NCBI GenBank assembly: GCA_013286305.1
Contig: JABDFW010000015.1
Span: forward strand, 1-50,732
Length of the DNA: 50,732 nt
Direction: 5' to 3'
Source: Bacteroidota bacterium
Lineage (GTDB): Bacteria; Bacteroidota; Bacteroidia; Chitinophagales; Chitinophagaceae
Shown here: positions 40,924 to 50,203 of the stretch, in pieces
Layout: each line of letters starts with the position of its first letter
How positions within the stretch are numbered: position 1 is the first letter of the stretch
Program-made: the position numbers and the translations under genes
Notes under the pieces: model-generated
What the model saw: the letters and a program-made list of their open reading frames with translations, nothing else
Told to the model about the DNA's origin: nothing
Databases searched by the model: none

Positions 40924-43689
40924 TTAAAATTTAAAATTATAAGTGACAAATGGAATTATTGTACCGAATATGGAAAGCTGGTAGCCCTTTATTTTGCCGT
41001 TTTCCTGCGTATAATATACTGAATATGCATTTTGCCTGGCAGTTAAATTGTAAACCCCGGCTGACCACGAATTATGTATTTTTTGTTTTACCTTATGATT
41101 GCCTTCGAGCGTTACTGAAAGGTCGGCCCTCATGTAATCAGGGATACGGTATTCATTTCTTTGTGAATAATAAAGCGACGGAACGCCACCAATAGTAAAC
41201 ACCGCCAATGGTACCGTAACAGGCCTGCCTGTACTATAAACAAAATTTGCAGAAATACTTAGCCTGTGAGAAAACCTGTAATTACCAATAAAATTAATAT
41301 TATGCGGCTTGTCAAAATTAGCGGGATAGTAATTACCATTGTTAATAGTTTCGCCTGCAAGCGGATCGTCGGCTTTAAGCATTGTTCTTGAATAGGTATA
41401 GCTTAACCATCCATTAAGTTTGCCCGATAATTTCTTTATCAAAAATTCTATTCCATAAGCCCTTCCCCGTGTATTTATCACTTCGGTTTCAATATGTTTA
41501 TTAAGTACGAGGCTTGCGCCGCTTTTATAATCAAGAAAATGCTCCATCTCTTTATAATAAACCTCAACAGATGTTTCAATGGTATTGGAATTGAAGTTTT
41601 GATAATAACCAAACGAAAGTTGCTGGCCCTGCTGCGGTTTTATATTAGGGTCGCTGAGCTTCCATATATCTGTGGGAGAAATGGCAGTAGTATTAGAAAG
41701 CATATGAATATACTGCTGCATGGTATTGAAGCTAAGCTTTAGTGAATTATTGTCAGACAGTGCATACCGGAGAGCAACCCGAATTTCAGGCGCCTGATAT
41801 GTTTTTATGAGTTTACCGCTACCGTAAGCAATGGTATCTTTTATCGTACTAACGGTCCTGGGAATCCCGGGTACATATTCGTAAACATCGTGCGGACCTA
41901 AATAGTTGAACATAGAATATCGCAGGCCTGCATTGATTGAAAATTTTGGAGAAATGGTATATTCATCTCCAAGGTATATGGCGCTTTCTAATCCCTGTTC
42001 TGCAGGCACTACATCCGGTGCAACTAAAGATTTGGAACCAACAGGATCAAAAAAACCAGGGTGAAGCTTATAAAAAATAGAGCTTATACCAAAACTGATA
42101 TTGTGCTTATTATCAGGGATATAATTGAAATCGGACCGGAAATCAAACTGGTCTATATTAAAACCAAGCTTATAAGCATTAACGGGATTTTGACTGCTTG
42201 AAATTGAATAATCGTAATGATTAGCTACTGCAGTAAGAACATTATTAAATTTATTATTAAAATTATGCTTCCACTTTAGGCTTAAATTACTGCTGCTGTA
42301 TTTATATGTTGTATCGTTATTTAAATTAAATTGATCCTTACTATAATACCCTGTTAAGTACAAAGTATTTTTAGCGTTAACAATGTGGCTGATATGAAGG
42401 GTGTAATCAGAAAAGCCGGCCTGGCTATTACTGTACGCCGTATTAGGTATTGATCTTAATAACCAGTTGGAATAAGTTGTGCGGGTTCCAAAAATAATGG
42501 AAGTTTTATCTTTTTGAATGGGGCCTTCTATTGAAAATTTGCCTGTTAAAGGGCCAATGCCTGCCGACCCTGTCCAATTTTTTACATTTCCATCTCTTAC
42601 TGATACATCCAGTACTGAAGATAACCGGCCGCCATACTTAACAGGTATGGCGCTTTTATATAATTCTATGCCCTTTACAACGTCAGGGTTAAAGGCAGAG
42701 AAAAAACCAAACAGGTGGGAAGGATTATAAATTGTAGCATCATTAAACAAGATAAGGTTTTGGTCAGTTGATCCACCCCGCACATTAAAACCGGTACTCG
42801 CCTCGCCAACAGAAGTTACACCGGGCAAAGTAAGTACTACCTTAAGAATATCTGTTTCCCCAAAAACAACCGGTATTTGTTTTATAAGCTTCGTGTTTAA
42901 TTTGTCAAGCCCCATTTGCAACCCTTTTACATTCGACCGCCTTTCAGATGTTACCACTACAGTTTTTAATGTGGCTATAAAATCCTGCATCTCAATGTCC
43001 AGTTTATCATCAGAATATACCAAAACTTGTCTTTTGGTATCTTTCATACCAATACTACTGATATTAATTTCATACCTGCCCGCAGGAACGGTTAAAGAAT
43101 AATATCCATACTGATCAGTAGTTGCTATAATGGACGGGGTAATAATATACACGGAAACGCCCGCTATAGGCTCCCCGCTTTTTATGTCCCTTACATAACC
43201 TGCTATTGTTGCCTTGCCGCCAGCCTTATTTTGTTTTACCCCTATTACTATCAATTTGTTTTCGATGGAAGAGATGGCTTTTTGATTGCGTATATCTGTT
43301 TCAGCAGGTTTAATAATATTACTAACCGAATCATCAGCAGTTGCCTTATCATCAAAAAAATTAGCCGGCAACGTTTTAATTTGATAGTTGCCCGCAATAA
43401 AAACACGGTAATGGTCAATCGTAAATTTTAAAGAAGTATTTCTAAAAACTTCTTCAAGCACCGTCGAAAGTGATTGCTTACTAAATAAGCCTGTTATACC
43501 AATACTGTCTATCTCAGCTTTATCAAAATAAAAATGGTATGCGGACTGAGCTTCCACCTCTTTCACAAACTGTTCAAAAGGCGTATTTTTAAAATCACCG
43601 CTTATGCGTGCTGAGTCCTGGGCGATGACACCTAAGCTAAAAAATAGCGGAATCCCCAATAAAATGAAGCCGTTTTTAAATGTCCGCAT
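40924..43689 (-). CDS. TonB-dependent outer-membrane receptor with STN domain
   Basis: 921 residues. Order: Sec signal ending VIAQ; secretin/TonB N-terminal (STN) domain about 35-105 (FEQFVKEVEAQSAYHFYFDK); carboxypeptidase-like regulatory domain about 160-240 (AGYVRDIKSGEPIAGVSVYI); plug about 260-370 (VFGETDILKVVLTLPGV, GFNVRGGSTDQNLILFNDA); then the 22-strand barrel ending in aromatic TYNFKF. The STN domain usually signals to an anti-sigma factor, but no FecI/FecR pair is encoded beside it. The operon with a DUF4249 lipoprotein suggests uptake of an unidentified ligand such as a peptide, siderophore or glycan. Confidence 0.93.
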   Translation of the reverse strand: MRTFKNGFILLGIPLFFSLGVIAQDSARISGDFKNTPFEQFVKEVEAQSAYHFYFDKAEIDSIGITGLFSKQSLSTVLEEVFRNTSLKFTIDHYRVFIAGNYQIKTLPANFFDDKATADDSVSNIIKPAETDIRNQKAISSIENKLIVIGVKQNKAGGKATIAGYVRDIKSGEPIAGVSVYIITPSIIATTDQYGYYSLTVPAGRYEINISSIGMKDTKRQVLVYSDDKLDIEMQDFIATLKTVVVTSERRSNVKGLQMGLDKLNTKLIKQIPVVFGETDILKVVLTLPGVTSVGEASTGFNVRGGSTDQNLILFNDATIYNPSHLFGFFSAFNPDVVKGIELYKSAIPVKYGGRLSSVLDVSVRDGNVKNWTGSAGIGPLTGKFSIEGPIQKDKTSIIFGTRTTYSNWLLRSIPNTAYSNSQAGFSDYTLHISHIVNAKNTLYLTGYYSKDQFNLNNDTTYKYSSSNLSLKWKHNFNNKFNNVLTAVANHYDYSISSSQNPVNAYKLGFNIDQFDFRSDFNYIPDNKHNISFGISSIFYKLHPGFFDPVGSKSLVAPDVVPAEQGLESAIYLGDEYTISPKFSINAGLRYSMFNYLGPHDVYEYVPGIPRTVSTIKDTIAYGSGKLIKTYQAPEIRVALRYALSDNNSLKLSFNTMQQYIHMLSNTTAISPTDIWKLSDPNIKPQQGQQLSFGYYQNFNSNTIETSVEVYYKEMEHFLDYKSGASLVLNKHIETEVINTRGRAYGIEFLIKKLSGKLNGWLSYTYSRTMLKADDPLAGETINNGNYYPANFDKPHNINFIGNYRFSHRLSISANFVYSTGRPVTVPLAVFTIGGVPSLYYSQRNEYRIPDYMRADLSVTLEGNHKVKQKIHNSWSAGVYNLTARQNAYSVYYTQENGKIKGYQLSIFGTIIPFVTYNFKF

Positions 43690-43690
43690 T

Positions 43691-44434
43691 TTATTTAGTT
43701 AACCCGTTATAAAATGATGCCACAGTTACTATTGCCTGCTCTGTATTCTTTTTGTACCTGATCTTTTTTCCTCTCATAAAATTTTTTATTTCTTGTGCTT
43801 TATCGTTAAATATTTTTATGAGGTCACCTTCGGAATTTACCGGTAAATATTGGTTATCCTTATAAACAAAGTATTGGTTATACTGCACAAAAACGGAAGA
43901 CCTGTCCTCTGCATTCGCTGACAACTGCAATTTTTTTGTTCGCTTTGCCAGCACCAGTGTTTTTTTATCATTATACAGCAATTCGCAAAAGCCGGAAGGA
44001 TCAGCGAGGTTTTTTTCATTTTCATCAAGCCTTATAAAGTAATGGCCCCCAATATAAAAATAACCTACCTTGTTTTTTACCAACCGCAATAAACTATTAT
44101 CGTAATAATATGTGGAAAGAAGCTCATCGTTAACCATATCATACTTTAACGGAACATCTTCATATAAAAAGCCATCATAAAATACCGGCCCTTTAACTAT
44201 GGTATCTGCTATAAAAAAAGGAGTGCCGGATGCCCCATGGCCATAAGCGTCGTAAGCGGCCCCGTTATATAAATTTGACTTTTCCTTTAGCGCGGAAAAA
44301 AAAGTTGCTTTTACATTACTGATGGCATTATGATAAAAAACAGAGTCACTGCTATATGCCGTCTGGCAATTACCGTTTAAAAAAAATAAAACCGTCGTTA
44401 ACCCGGATATACACAAGCAACCATATTTGGGCAT
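43691..44434 (-). CDS. Secreted hypothetical protein, first gene of the receptor operon
   Basis: 247 residues from the ATG at 44434; a TTG three codons upstream is less likely. A Sec signal ends near GNCQ. The mature part is beta-rich with many tyrosines (SNLYNGAAYDAYGHGASGTPF, YYYDNSLLRLV, GGHYFIRLDE) and ends KKNTEQAIVTVASFYNG. No known family, though similar proteins precede TonB-receptor genes in other Bacteroidota. Its stop is one base before the receptor start, indicating tight coupling. Probably periplasmic or outer-membrane, helping the receptor. Confidence 0.72.
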   Translation of the reverse strand: MPKYGCLCISGLTTVLFFLNGNCQTAYSSDSVFYHNAISNVKATFFSALKEKSNLYNGAAYDAYGHGASGTPFFIADTIVKGPVFYDGFLYEDVPLKYDMVNDELLSTYYYDNSLLRLVKNKVGYFYIGGHYFIRLDENEKNLADPSGFCELLYNDKKTLVLAKRTKKLQLSANAEDRSSVFVQYNQYFVYKDNQYLPVNSEGDLIKIFNDKAQEIKNFMRGKKIRYKKNTEQAIVTVASFYNGLTK

Positions 44435-44511
44435 AAAAAGCAAGTTAGTGATTAGTGATATACAAGTTAAGAAAAATATTAAAGCAAGTGCAAAACCTTT
44501 TATAACCGGCG

Positions 44512-44553
44512 TGAATTGACCTATTATTATAATGAATTGACCTAATATTATAA
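44512..44553. repeat. Tandem 21-bp duplication
   Basis: TGAATTGACCTATTATTATA plus A (44512-44532) is repeated with one change as TGAATTGACCTAATATTATA plus A (44533-44553). The second copy includes the stop codon of the gene ending at 44548. Confidence 0.75.
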
Positions 44554-45420
44554 TTTGCTTACCTGCCCGTTGTAATATTTTACTTCCTGCAGAACTGAAG
44601 ACAGGTTGTTAGGCTGTTCTGTTGCATCACGTTCAATATAAATATGGCCTTTGAATCCCTGCTTTTTTAACTCCTGGAAAATAGCCGGGAAATCAACCAC
44701 ACCGGTACCTACCGGTACATCAACCAATTTAGGGTCGTTATATGCAGCTATATCTTTCAGGTGTATGGCAATGATATGCCCGCTCAGCTTCCTTACTGCA
44801 TCCAGCGGGTTAATGCCGCTTTTGGGCCAGTGGCCAAGATCCGCGCAAACACCAAAATTTGGGTGCCCCTGCAAAGCCATCAATGTGGTGTCCGGGTTCC
44901 AGTAATGGCTCATGCCTTTCCAGTGATTATGAATAGCTACTTTAATACCGTACGCGCCCGCGAGGCTATCTATACTGTTCCACATATTCAAAGGTGGTTC
45001 AGTGGTCACAAATTGAATACCCAGCGCTTTTGCAATATCAAATTGCTTCTTCCAGGATTTAATATCAGCGCCTCCTGTAATATATACGGACTCACAAATC
45101 AATCCCTTTTGTGTAATCATCGCCTGCAACGCTTTAATACCGGTGGGTGATAATTGCATCATGGTGGAATCTTTGAATGCAGGGCCAAGCCTGGTGAAAG
45201 TATTGGGTTCAATGTATTTCAAACCCGTGCTGTCAACCAGGTCAAGCGATACCGGAAAACTTACGGTATGGAAAGTCCATAACGCAACGCCGAACTTCCA
45301 GTCTGTAGCCGGGCTAACAATGGTTTCTTTTGATGGATGGCTACCAGTTGCCCTGTGGCTGCTATTACAGGCCATTATTAATAATGCAAGAAATGCAAAG
45401 ACAGGCATTTTCTTTTCCAT
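44548..45420 (-). CDS. Sugar phosphate isomerase/epimerase-like lipoprotein
   Basis: 290 residues with a lipoprotein signal (LALLIMAC at about residues 11-18). The mature part is a TIM barrel of the AP-endonuclease-2/xylose-isomerase-like family (PF01261): KFGVALWTFHTVSF at strand 1, VAIHNHWKGM, FGVCADLGHWPKSG and IIAIHLKD with metal-binding histidine and aspartate residues, and a closing YIERD glutamate. Members act on keto-sugars, inositols and 3-keto-glycosides. Envelope-anchored versions are common in Bacteroidota, often near DUF1080 proteins, although here the DUF1080 gene is 20 kb away. Confidence 0.85.
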   Translation of the reverse strand: MEKKMPVFAFLALLIMACNSSHRATGSHPSKETIVSPATDWKFGVALWTFHTVSFPVSLDLVDSTGLKYIEPNTFTRLGPAFKDSTMMQLSPTGIKALQAMITQKGLICESVYITGGADIKSWKKQFDIAKALGIQFVTTEPPLNMWNSIDSLAGAYGIKVAIHNHWKGMSHYWNPDTTLMALQGHPNFGVCADLGHWPKSGINPLDAVRKLSGHIIAIHLKDIAAYNDPKLVDVPVGTGVVDFPAIFQELKKQGFKGHIYIERDATEQPNNLSSVLQEVKYYNGQVSKL

Positions 45421-45768
45421 AGATAGTTATTTTACTTAGTGTAAATAAATGGAAAACATTTATAAAAATATTTTTTCAATGTTTTACAAAAAATATCAAA
45501 GAGATATCCTGCAATGTAGTGATGACAGCATACCAGGCACTTGTTTGATGGACGATGACCCTAAAAAAAATATTCTTACAAAACCAAAATAAGCAAAACA
45601 TCGCAATAGGGGCAAAAAATCTTTACACCTGTATGAATGAGATTAAAACAAAAGATACATTACGTGGTCCTTTTTATAAGCAGCGAATAAATACAATAAA
45701 CTTTTTGCGTATAAAAAACATAACGCTCCATTGTACAACTACCGTAATACATTTACACAAATTATTGT
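45421..45768. other. Gene-free divergent spacer
   Basis: 348 A/T-rich bases between divergent genes, so promoters for both must be here. I see no clear TAnnTTTG box, no repeat and no credible ORF; a frame from 45555 runs into the metallophosphoesterase gene in another frame. Confidence 0.5.
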
Positions 45769-46680
45769 ATGCAAAGAAGGCCTTTTATAAAGCAATTAGG
45801 AGGGCTAACGTTGCTGCCCTCGCTGGTTTTTGGCAAAACGCCTGTACGCAATAGCGCACCCGTTTTGCGCATAGCCCATATTACTGATGTTCATTTGAAA
45901 AACGACCTGGGTGCTCCTGCAAAGTTTACCCGGTGCCTGCACCATATACAGCAACAAAACCCAAAAGTAGATATGATACTGAATGGCGGGGATATTGTGT
46001 TTGACATGAATAAGGAGAATATTTCAGCAATTGATGCACAGTGGCAATTGTGGCACAGCATTGTAAAAAATGAATGCAGCATACCCATGCATTATTGTAT
46101 TGGCAACCATGATATATGGTGGCTGGAAAATAGCAGGCAGGATGTTTTTTATGGAAAAAAGTATGCACTTAACCAATTGCAACTGCCTTCGCCTTATTAC
46201 AGTTTTACAAATACGGGGTGGAAGTTTATTGTACTTGACAGCGTGCATCTTGATATTGATGATACCTGGTATATTGGCAAGCTGGGCGATGTACAACTGG
46301 GCTGGCTGCAACAGGAGCTTGAAAATAATGGCGCAAATATGCCGGTATGTGTACTTAGCCACATTCCTATTTTAACGGCAACACTTATGGTGGAAGATGA
46401 TATTGTAAATAAATGGGAGTTTTTAGGCGGGGATATGCACACCGATGTGGCAAAAATTATTAATCTTTTCAATAAACACCCACAGGTAAAACTGTGCCTT
46501 AGCGGGCACATACATTTAAGGGATAAAGTAGCGTACAATAATCAAACCTATATATGCAACGGCGCGGTGAGCGGGGCGTGGTGGAATGGCAACAAGCGGG
46601 AAACAGTGCCTGGCTATGGCTTGCTGGACTTTTATGCTGATGGCAGCTTTACGGAACAATATGTACCCTACCTGGTGTGA
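45769..46680 (+). CDS. Metallophosphoesterase, exported
   Basis: 303 residues of the calcineurin-like phosphoesterase family (PF00149). Metal ligands are in order: D40 and H42 (ITDVHL), D75 (NGGDIV), N113 with catalytic H114 (IGNHD), His in LSHIP, and GHIHL. The N-terminus, RRPFIKQLGG followed by a hydrophobic stretch, is Tat-like, so periplasmic or surface location is likely. The substrate (nucleotide, phospholipid or sugar phosphate) cannot be read. The gene stands alone, convergent with the ATPase gene. Confidence 0.87.
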   Translation: MQRRPFIKQLGGLTLLPSLVFGKTPVRNSAPVLRIAHITDVHLKNDLGAPAKFTRCLHHIQQQNPKVDMILNGGDIVFDMNKENISAIDAQWQLWHSIVKNECSIPMHYCIGNHDIWWLENSRQDVFYGKKYALNQLQLPSPYYSFTNTGWKFIVLDSVHLDIDDTWYIGKLGDVQLGWLQQELENNGANMPVCVLSHIPILTATLMVEDDIVNKWEFLGGDMHTDVAKIINLFNKHPQVKLCLSGHIHLRDKVAYNNQTYICNGAVSGAWWNGNKRETVPGYGLLDFYADGSFTEQYVPYLV

Positions 46681-46756
46681 GTTAGCTTAATAAACAGGCA
46701 GCGACAATACAGGACAAGGTGTAATACGCGACCTTTTTCCGGAACGTCCTTTCTTG

Positions 46757-47548
46757 TTATTCCAGATGCCGAAGATAATATTGTGGATTGTCCAAAAAGG
46801 TTTTGGTAATACGGTAATGGTCAGTTTCTTTATAACTAACCTGTTGCATATTATCTTCCTGTATTTCATACAGGGTGGCGCCCGGTATGCCCATTAATAT
46901 GGGTGAATGGGTAGCCATTATAAATTGGGCTTTCCCGCCTTTTAATACATCTAAAATAAAAGCGATAAGTGAAAGTTGCTTTAACGGTGAGAGGGCAGCC
47001 TCAGGCTCGTCCAGCAAATAGATACCTTTATCCGCGATCCTTGTTTGTATTATTTTCAGATAGGCTTCCCCATGAGAAAATGCCTGCATGTTTTCCCCAT
47101 ACTTTCTGCGCATATCAAAAAGGGTATAGTTCATGCTTTCTCTCATCCTTTCAATAATTGCATCATCTACCTGCCCTTTTAATTCCCTAAGGTTGGCATC
47201 TATCTTATTATTTTCTCTTTCAACACCATTAATAAAGTCGCTGAAATCCTCGGCACGGAAGAAAAACCCTTTGTTTATTTGATTTTGCCATTCTATTTCC
47301 ATGTAAGGTTTTATCAGCCTTGCAGCCTCAAAGCCGGCATGGGAGTCTATCTGCCCCCCAATTAACGGAAGCTTCAGGTAAAACGCCAGGCTTTCAAGCA
47401 ATGTTGATTTGCCACTGCCATTATCTCCTGCAAAAATAGTTACTCTTGCATCAAGCGCTATTTGCCGCGCAAATTTTACCGCCAGGATATTAAAAGGAAA
47501 AGGATGGCTTTTATTAATATTAATAGAAAACGATCTTATAAAAGGCAT
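46757..47548 (-). CDS. AAA-family ATPase, ABC/OLD-like
   Basis: 263 residues: Walker A GDNGSGKST (41-49), a signature-like FSHGEAYL (157-164), Walker B GIYLLDEPEAAL (D180, E181), and a switch histidine in MATHSPIL. This is the compact ABC-type AAA_21 architecture found in OLD nucleases, RecF-like proteins and some phage-defence effectors, but it has no Toprim or nuclease domain and no partner gene beside it. A standalone housekeeping ATPase is most likely. No clear evidence of defence function. Confidence 0.82.
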   Translation of the reverse strand: MPFIRSFSININKSHPFPFNILAVKFARQIALDARVTIFAGDNGSGKSTLLESLAFYLKLPLIGGQIDSHAGFEAARLIKPYMEIEWQNQINKGFFFRAEDFSDFINGVERENNKIDANLRELKGQVDDAIIERMRESMNYTLFDMRRKYGENMQAFSHGEAYLKIIQTRIADKGIYLLDEPEAALSPLKQLSLIAFILDVLKGGKAQFIMATHSPILMGIPGATLYEIQEDNMQQVSYKETDHYRITKTFLDNPQYYLRHLE

Positions 47549-47656
47549 AGAAAGTTAGTTAATATGTACCCGGTAAATTACGTGAAAAAGCTATCTTTCA
47601 GGTGAAAAGGTATGCTTATAACATCCCTTTGTTTTTTATGCTCACCGTGTTACCTA

Positions 47657-47664
47657 TAAATTTG
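47657..47664 (+). promoter_or_regulatory. Bacteroidota -7 box (TAAATTTG)
   Basis: TAAATTTG matches TAnnTTTG and lies 20 bases before the ATG at 47685. A TTTG at 47628-47631 could serve as the -33 element, with spacing a little longer than usual (25 bases). Confidence 0.45.
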
Positions 47665-47684
47665 CTAATATTCAACATTGCCAC

Positions 47685-48458
47685 ATGAATACAAAAACTG
47701 CATTAATAACCGGTAGTACAAGCGGCATAGGCCTCGGTATTGCAAAAGCCTTTGCTGAAAAAGGGTACAATATTATTTTTAACGGGCTGGAACAAAATGG
47801 CGCGGACATTGCCAATGATGTTGCATCTCAACATAAGGTTAACTATATTTTCTCGCCTGCTAATATGCTGGATGCTGAGGGGCTGAGAGCGCTTGTTGTT
47901 CAATCGGCTGACCGTTTTGGAACGATTGATGTACTGGTAAATAATGCAGGCATACAATATGTTTCCCCGATTGAAAACTTTCCGGAAAACAAATGGAACG
48001 ATATAATAGCCGTTAATCTAACCGCGCCTTTTCATCTTACCAAAGCGGCATGGCCTTACATGAAGAAAAATAATTATGGCAGGATCATCAATATAGCTTC
48101 GGCGCATGGCTTATTTGCATCCATCAATAAAAGCGCTTACGTAGCATCCAAACATGGCATTATCGGTTTAACCAAAACAACAGCCCTTGAAGGTGCTGCT
48201 TTAAATATTACCTGTAATGCCATTTGCCCGGGTTATGTAAAAACACCTTTGGTGCAAAAACAAATTACCGACCAGGCACGTATTAACAATATCAGTGAAG
48301 AAGAAGCGGCTGAAAAGTTTTTTCTTTCAAAGCATGCAGTTAAAGAATTCATCCCCATTCAATCTATTGCAGGCATGGCGGTTTTCTTAGCATCACCTGA
48401 CGCGTATGCTATAACCGGTGGCTCGTTTTCTGTTGATGCCGGATGGGGTGCGCAGTAA
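47685..48458 (+). CDS. 3-hydroxybutyrate dehydrogenase (SDR family)
   Basis: 257 residues, a classic short-chain dehydrogenase: cofactor motif GSTSGIG (10-16), NNAG, catalytic SAHG serine and YVASK tyrosine-lysine, then PGYVKTPLV. The sequence NITCNAICPGYVKTPLVQKQI and EEEAAEKFF (here SEEEAAEKFFLS) are characteristic of D-beta-hydroxybutyrate dehydrogenases, which interconvert 3-hydroxybutyrate and acetoacetate with NAD in ketone and PHB metabolism. Single gene; a CCCTAAAGGG motif follows at 48488-48497. Confidence 0.88.
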   Translation: MNTKTALITGSTSGIGLGIAKAFAEKGYNIIFNGLEQNGADIANDVASQHKVNYIFSPANMLDAEGLRALVVQSADRFGTIDVLVNNAGIQYVSPIENFPENKWNDIIAVNLTAPFHLTKAAWPYMKKNNYGRIINIASAHGLFASINKSAYVASKHGIIGLTKTTALEGAALNITCNAICPGYVKTPLVQKQITDQARINNISEEEAAEKFFLSKHAVKEFIPIQSIAGMAVFLASPDAYAITGGSFSVDAGWGAQ

Positions 48459-48619
48459 AGAGAAGCCCTCATCCCCTATCCCCTTTTCCCTAAAGGGAAG
48501 AAGGGATGGAGAGTGAAAGTTTTCTATTATGGGGACAAGTTAATTGGACGAAGGCGTTTTCAATATGGGTAGATTATGTTAACCCATTCTTTTCTATCTT
48601 TCCTTAATAATCTATAAAG

Positions 48620-50173
48620 ATGTATTTCAAAAAATTAGTTTCGGCGGCAGTTATATTTTCCCTGCTGTTAAGCATAAACGTTAACGCCCAGAAAATGGCG
48701 GTGCTTGCGCAAAGCGTTCCTGAGGCCGAAGGGGTTTCTGCAAGTGGCATCATAAATTTTTTAGGTGCTGCTGCAAAAAGTAAAACAGAATTTCACAGCT
48801 TTATGTTTCTTCGCCATGGCAAGGTTGTAGCCGGAGGATGGTGGAACCCTTACCGTTCTAATCTCAAGCACTCTCTTTATTCCACAAGCAAAAGCTTTAC
48901 TGCAACGGCTGTTGGCTTTGCAGTGGCAGAAAAAAAGCTTTCTTTAGACGATAAGGTCATTTCCTTTTTTCCAAGACAACTGCCCGCAACTATCAGCCCC
49001 AACCTGGCGGCTCTTACTGTAAGAGATGTCATTAGCATGACAGATGGCCAGGACCCTGATCCTACTTTTACAACTGTAACAAAAGACAGTGATTGGGTAA
49101 GGTCATTTTTAGCTACCCCTATTGTTCACAAACCCGGCACCACATTTTTATACAACACGCTTGGCACCTATATGCTGTCTGCCATTGTGCAAAAAGTAAC
49201 AGGCCAAAAAGTGATAGACTACCTGAAACCACGCTTATTTGAGCCTTTGGGCATACATGGTGAAACCTGGGAGGTTGATACAAAAGGCATTAATACCGGC
49301 GGTTGGGGCCTTATGCTAAAAACAGAGGACATGGCTAAGTTTGGAGAACTGTTCCTGCAAAAAGGCATGTGGAATGGCAAACGGGTTTTACCTGTTGGAT
49401 GGGTTGATGAAGCCTCTGCTGTAAAAATAATGCAGGATCCAAACGCTCCGCAATCAAAAAAAGATTCAAGCGACTGGTTACAGGGATATTGTTATCAAAT
49501 GTGGCGTTGCAGGCATAATGCTTATCGTGCGGATGGCGCCTTTGGGCAGTTTATTATAATCATGCCGGATGAAGATGCTGTTATTGCCATAACAGCCGAA
49601 ACGCCCGATATGCAGGAAGAGATAAACCTGGTGTGGCAGTATTTATTACCCGCCATGCACACCGGTAAATTGCCGGATGATGCAGTAACGGATGCAACCT
49701 TTCAGCAAAAGTTATCAGCGCTGGCCCTTCCTCCCTTTTCAAAAACTGTTGCACCTGCCATTGCTGCGAATATATCAGGCAAGAGCTTCACAATGGCTTC
49801 GAACGAAAAGCATATCAGCAATATATCTTTTACATTTACAAATGGCGTATGCCACGTTACTATAAAAACCGATACGGCAGTTTATAAGCTGGCATTTGGT
49901 TCGGGTAACTGGCAGCCTGGTGAAACAAATATGCATGGCCCTTATCTTGTTGCGACTGACAAAGCCAATTATGGTGGCAACCCGCTTTACAAAATTGACG
50001 GCAGCTATACCTGGCAAGACAGCCATACGCTACAGTTGCTGTTACGATATATTGAGACCCCGCACAGCTTAACGGTTATCAGCCATTTTGATGGCAACAA
50101 AGTATCTCTTGACTTTGAGAATAGCTTTGAGTACGGAAGTAAAAAAACGGTATTGCAGGGGGAGATGAAATAA
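48620..50173 (+). CDS. Class C beta-lactamase-like serine hydrolase, secreted
   Basis: 517 residues with a Sec signal ending NAQ. The beta-lactamase/penicillin-binding fold (PF00144) covers about 35-370: catalytic SxxK is S88-T-S-K91 in YSTSKSF, the second motif tyrosine is in FLYNTLGT, and the third region is DGAFGQF in place of the common HTG. A C-terminal beta domain of about 120 residues follows (SGKSFTMASNE to the end). Such proteins are mostly esterases or D-amino-acid peptidases, not resistance enzymes. The NTF2-like gene begins 30 bases downstream and is likely co-transcribed. Confidence 0.87.
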   Translation: MYFKKLVSAAVIFSLLLSINVNAQKMAVLAQSVPEAEGVSASGIINFLGAAAKSKTEFHSFMFLRHGKVVAGGWWNPYRSNLKHSLYSTSKSFTATAVGFAVAEKKLSLDDKVISFFPRQLPATISPNLAALTVRDVISMTDGQDPDPTFTTVTKDSDWVRSFLATPIVHKPGTTFLYNTLGTYMLSAIVQKVTGQKVIDYLKPRLFEPLGIHGETWEVDTKGINTGGWGLMLKTEDMAKFGELFLQKGMWNGKRVLPVGWVDEASAVKIMQDPNAPQSKKDSSDWLQGYCYQMWRCRHNAYRADGAFGQFIIIMPDEDAVIAITAETPDMQEEINLVWQYLLPAMHTGKLPDDAVTDATFQQKLSALALPPFSKTVAPAIAANISGKSFTMASNEKHISNISFTFTNGVCHVTIKTDTAVYKLAFGSGNWQPGETNMHGPYLVATDKANYGGNPLYKIDGSYTWQDSHTLQLLLRYIETPHSLTVISHFDGNKVSLDFENSFEYGSKKTVLQGEMK

Positions 50174-50203
50174 TAAGACCATAAATATTAAAAAACTTGT
50201 GTT

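Noticed and set aside
45555..45854. 99-codon ORF upstream of the metallophosphoesterase
   Set aside because: A/T-rich composition, overlaps the start of the real gene in another frame.
46757..47548. AAA ATPase considered as an OLD/Gabija-type defence gene
   Set aside because: No Toprim domain in the protein and no UvrD-like or nuclease gene adjacent.
48620..50173. Antibiotic resistance by a class C beta-lactamase
   Set aside because: The third active-site motif is not the usual one, and a C-terminal beta domain is present as in esterase/peptidase-type relatives, so resistance cannot be claimed.
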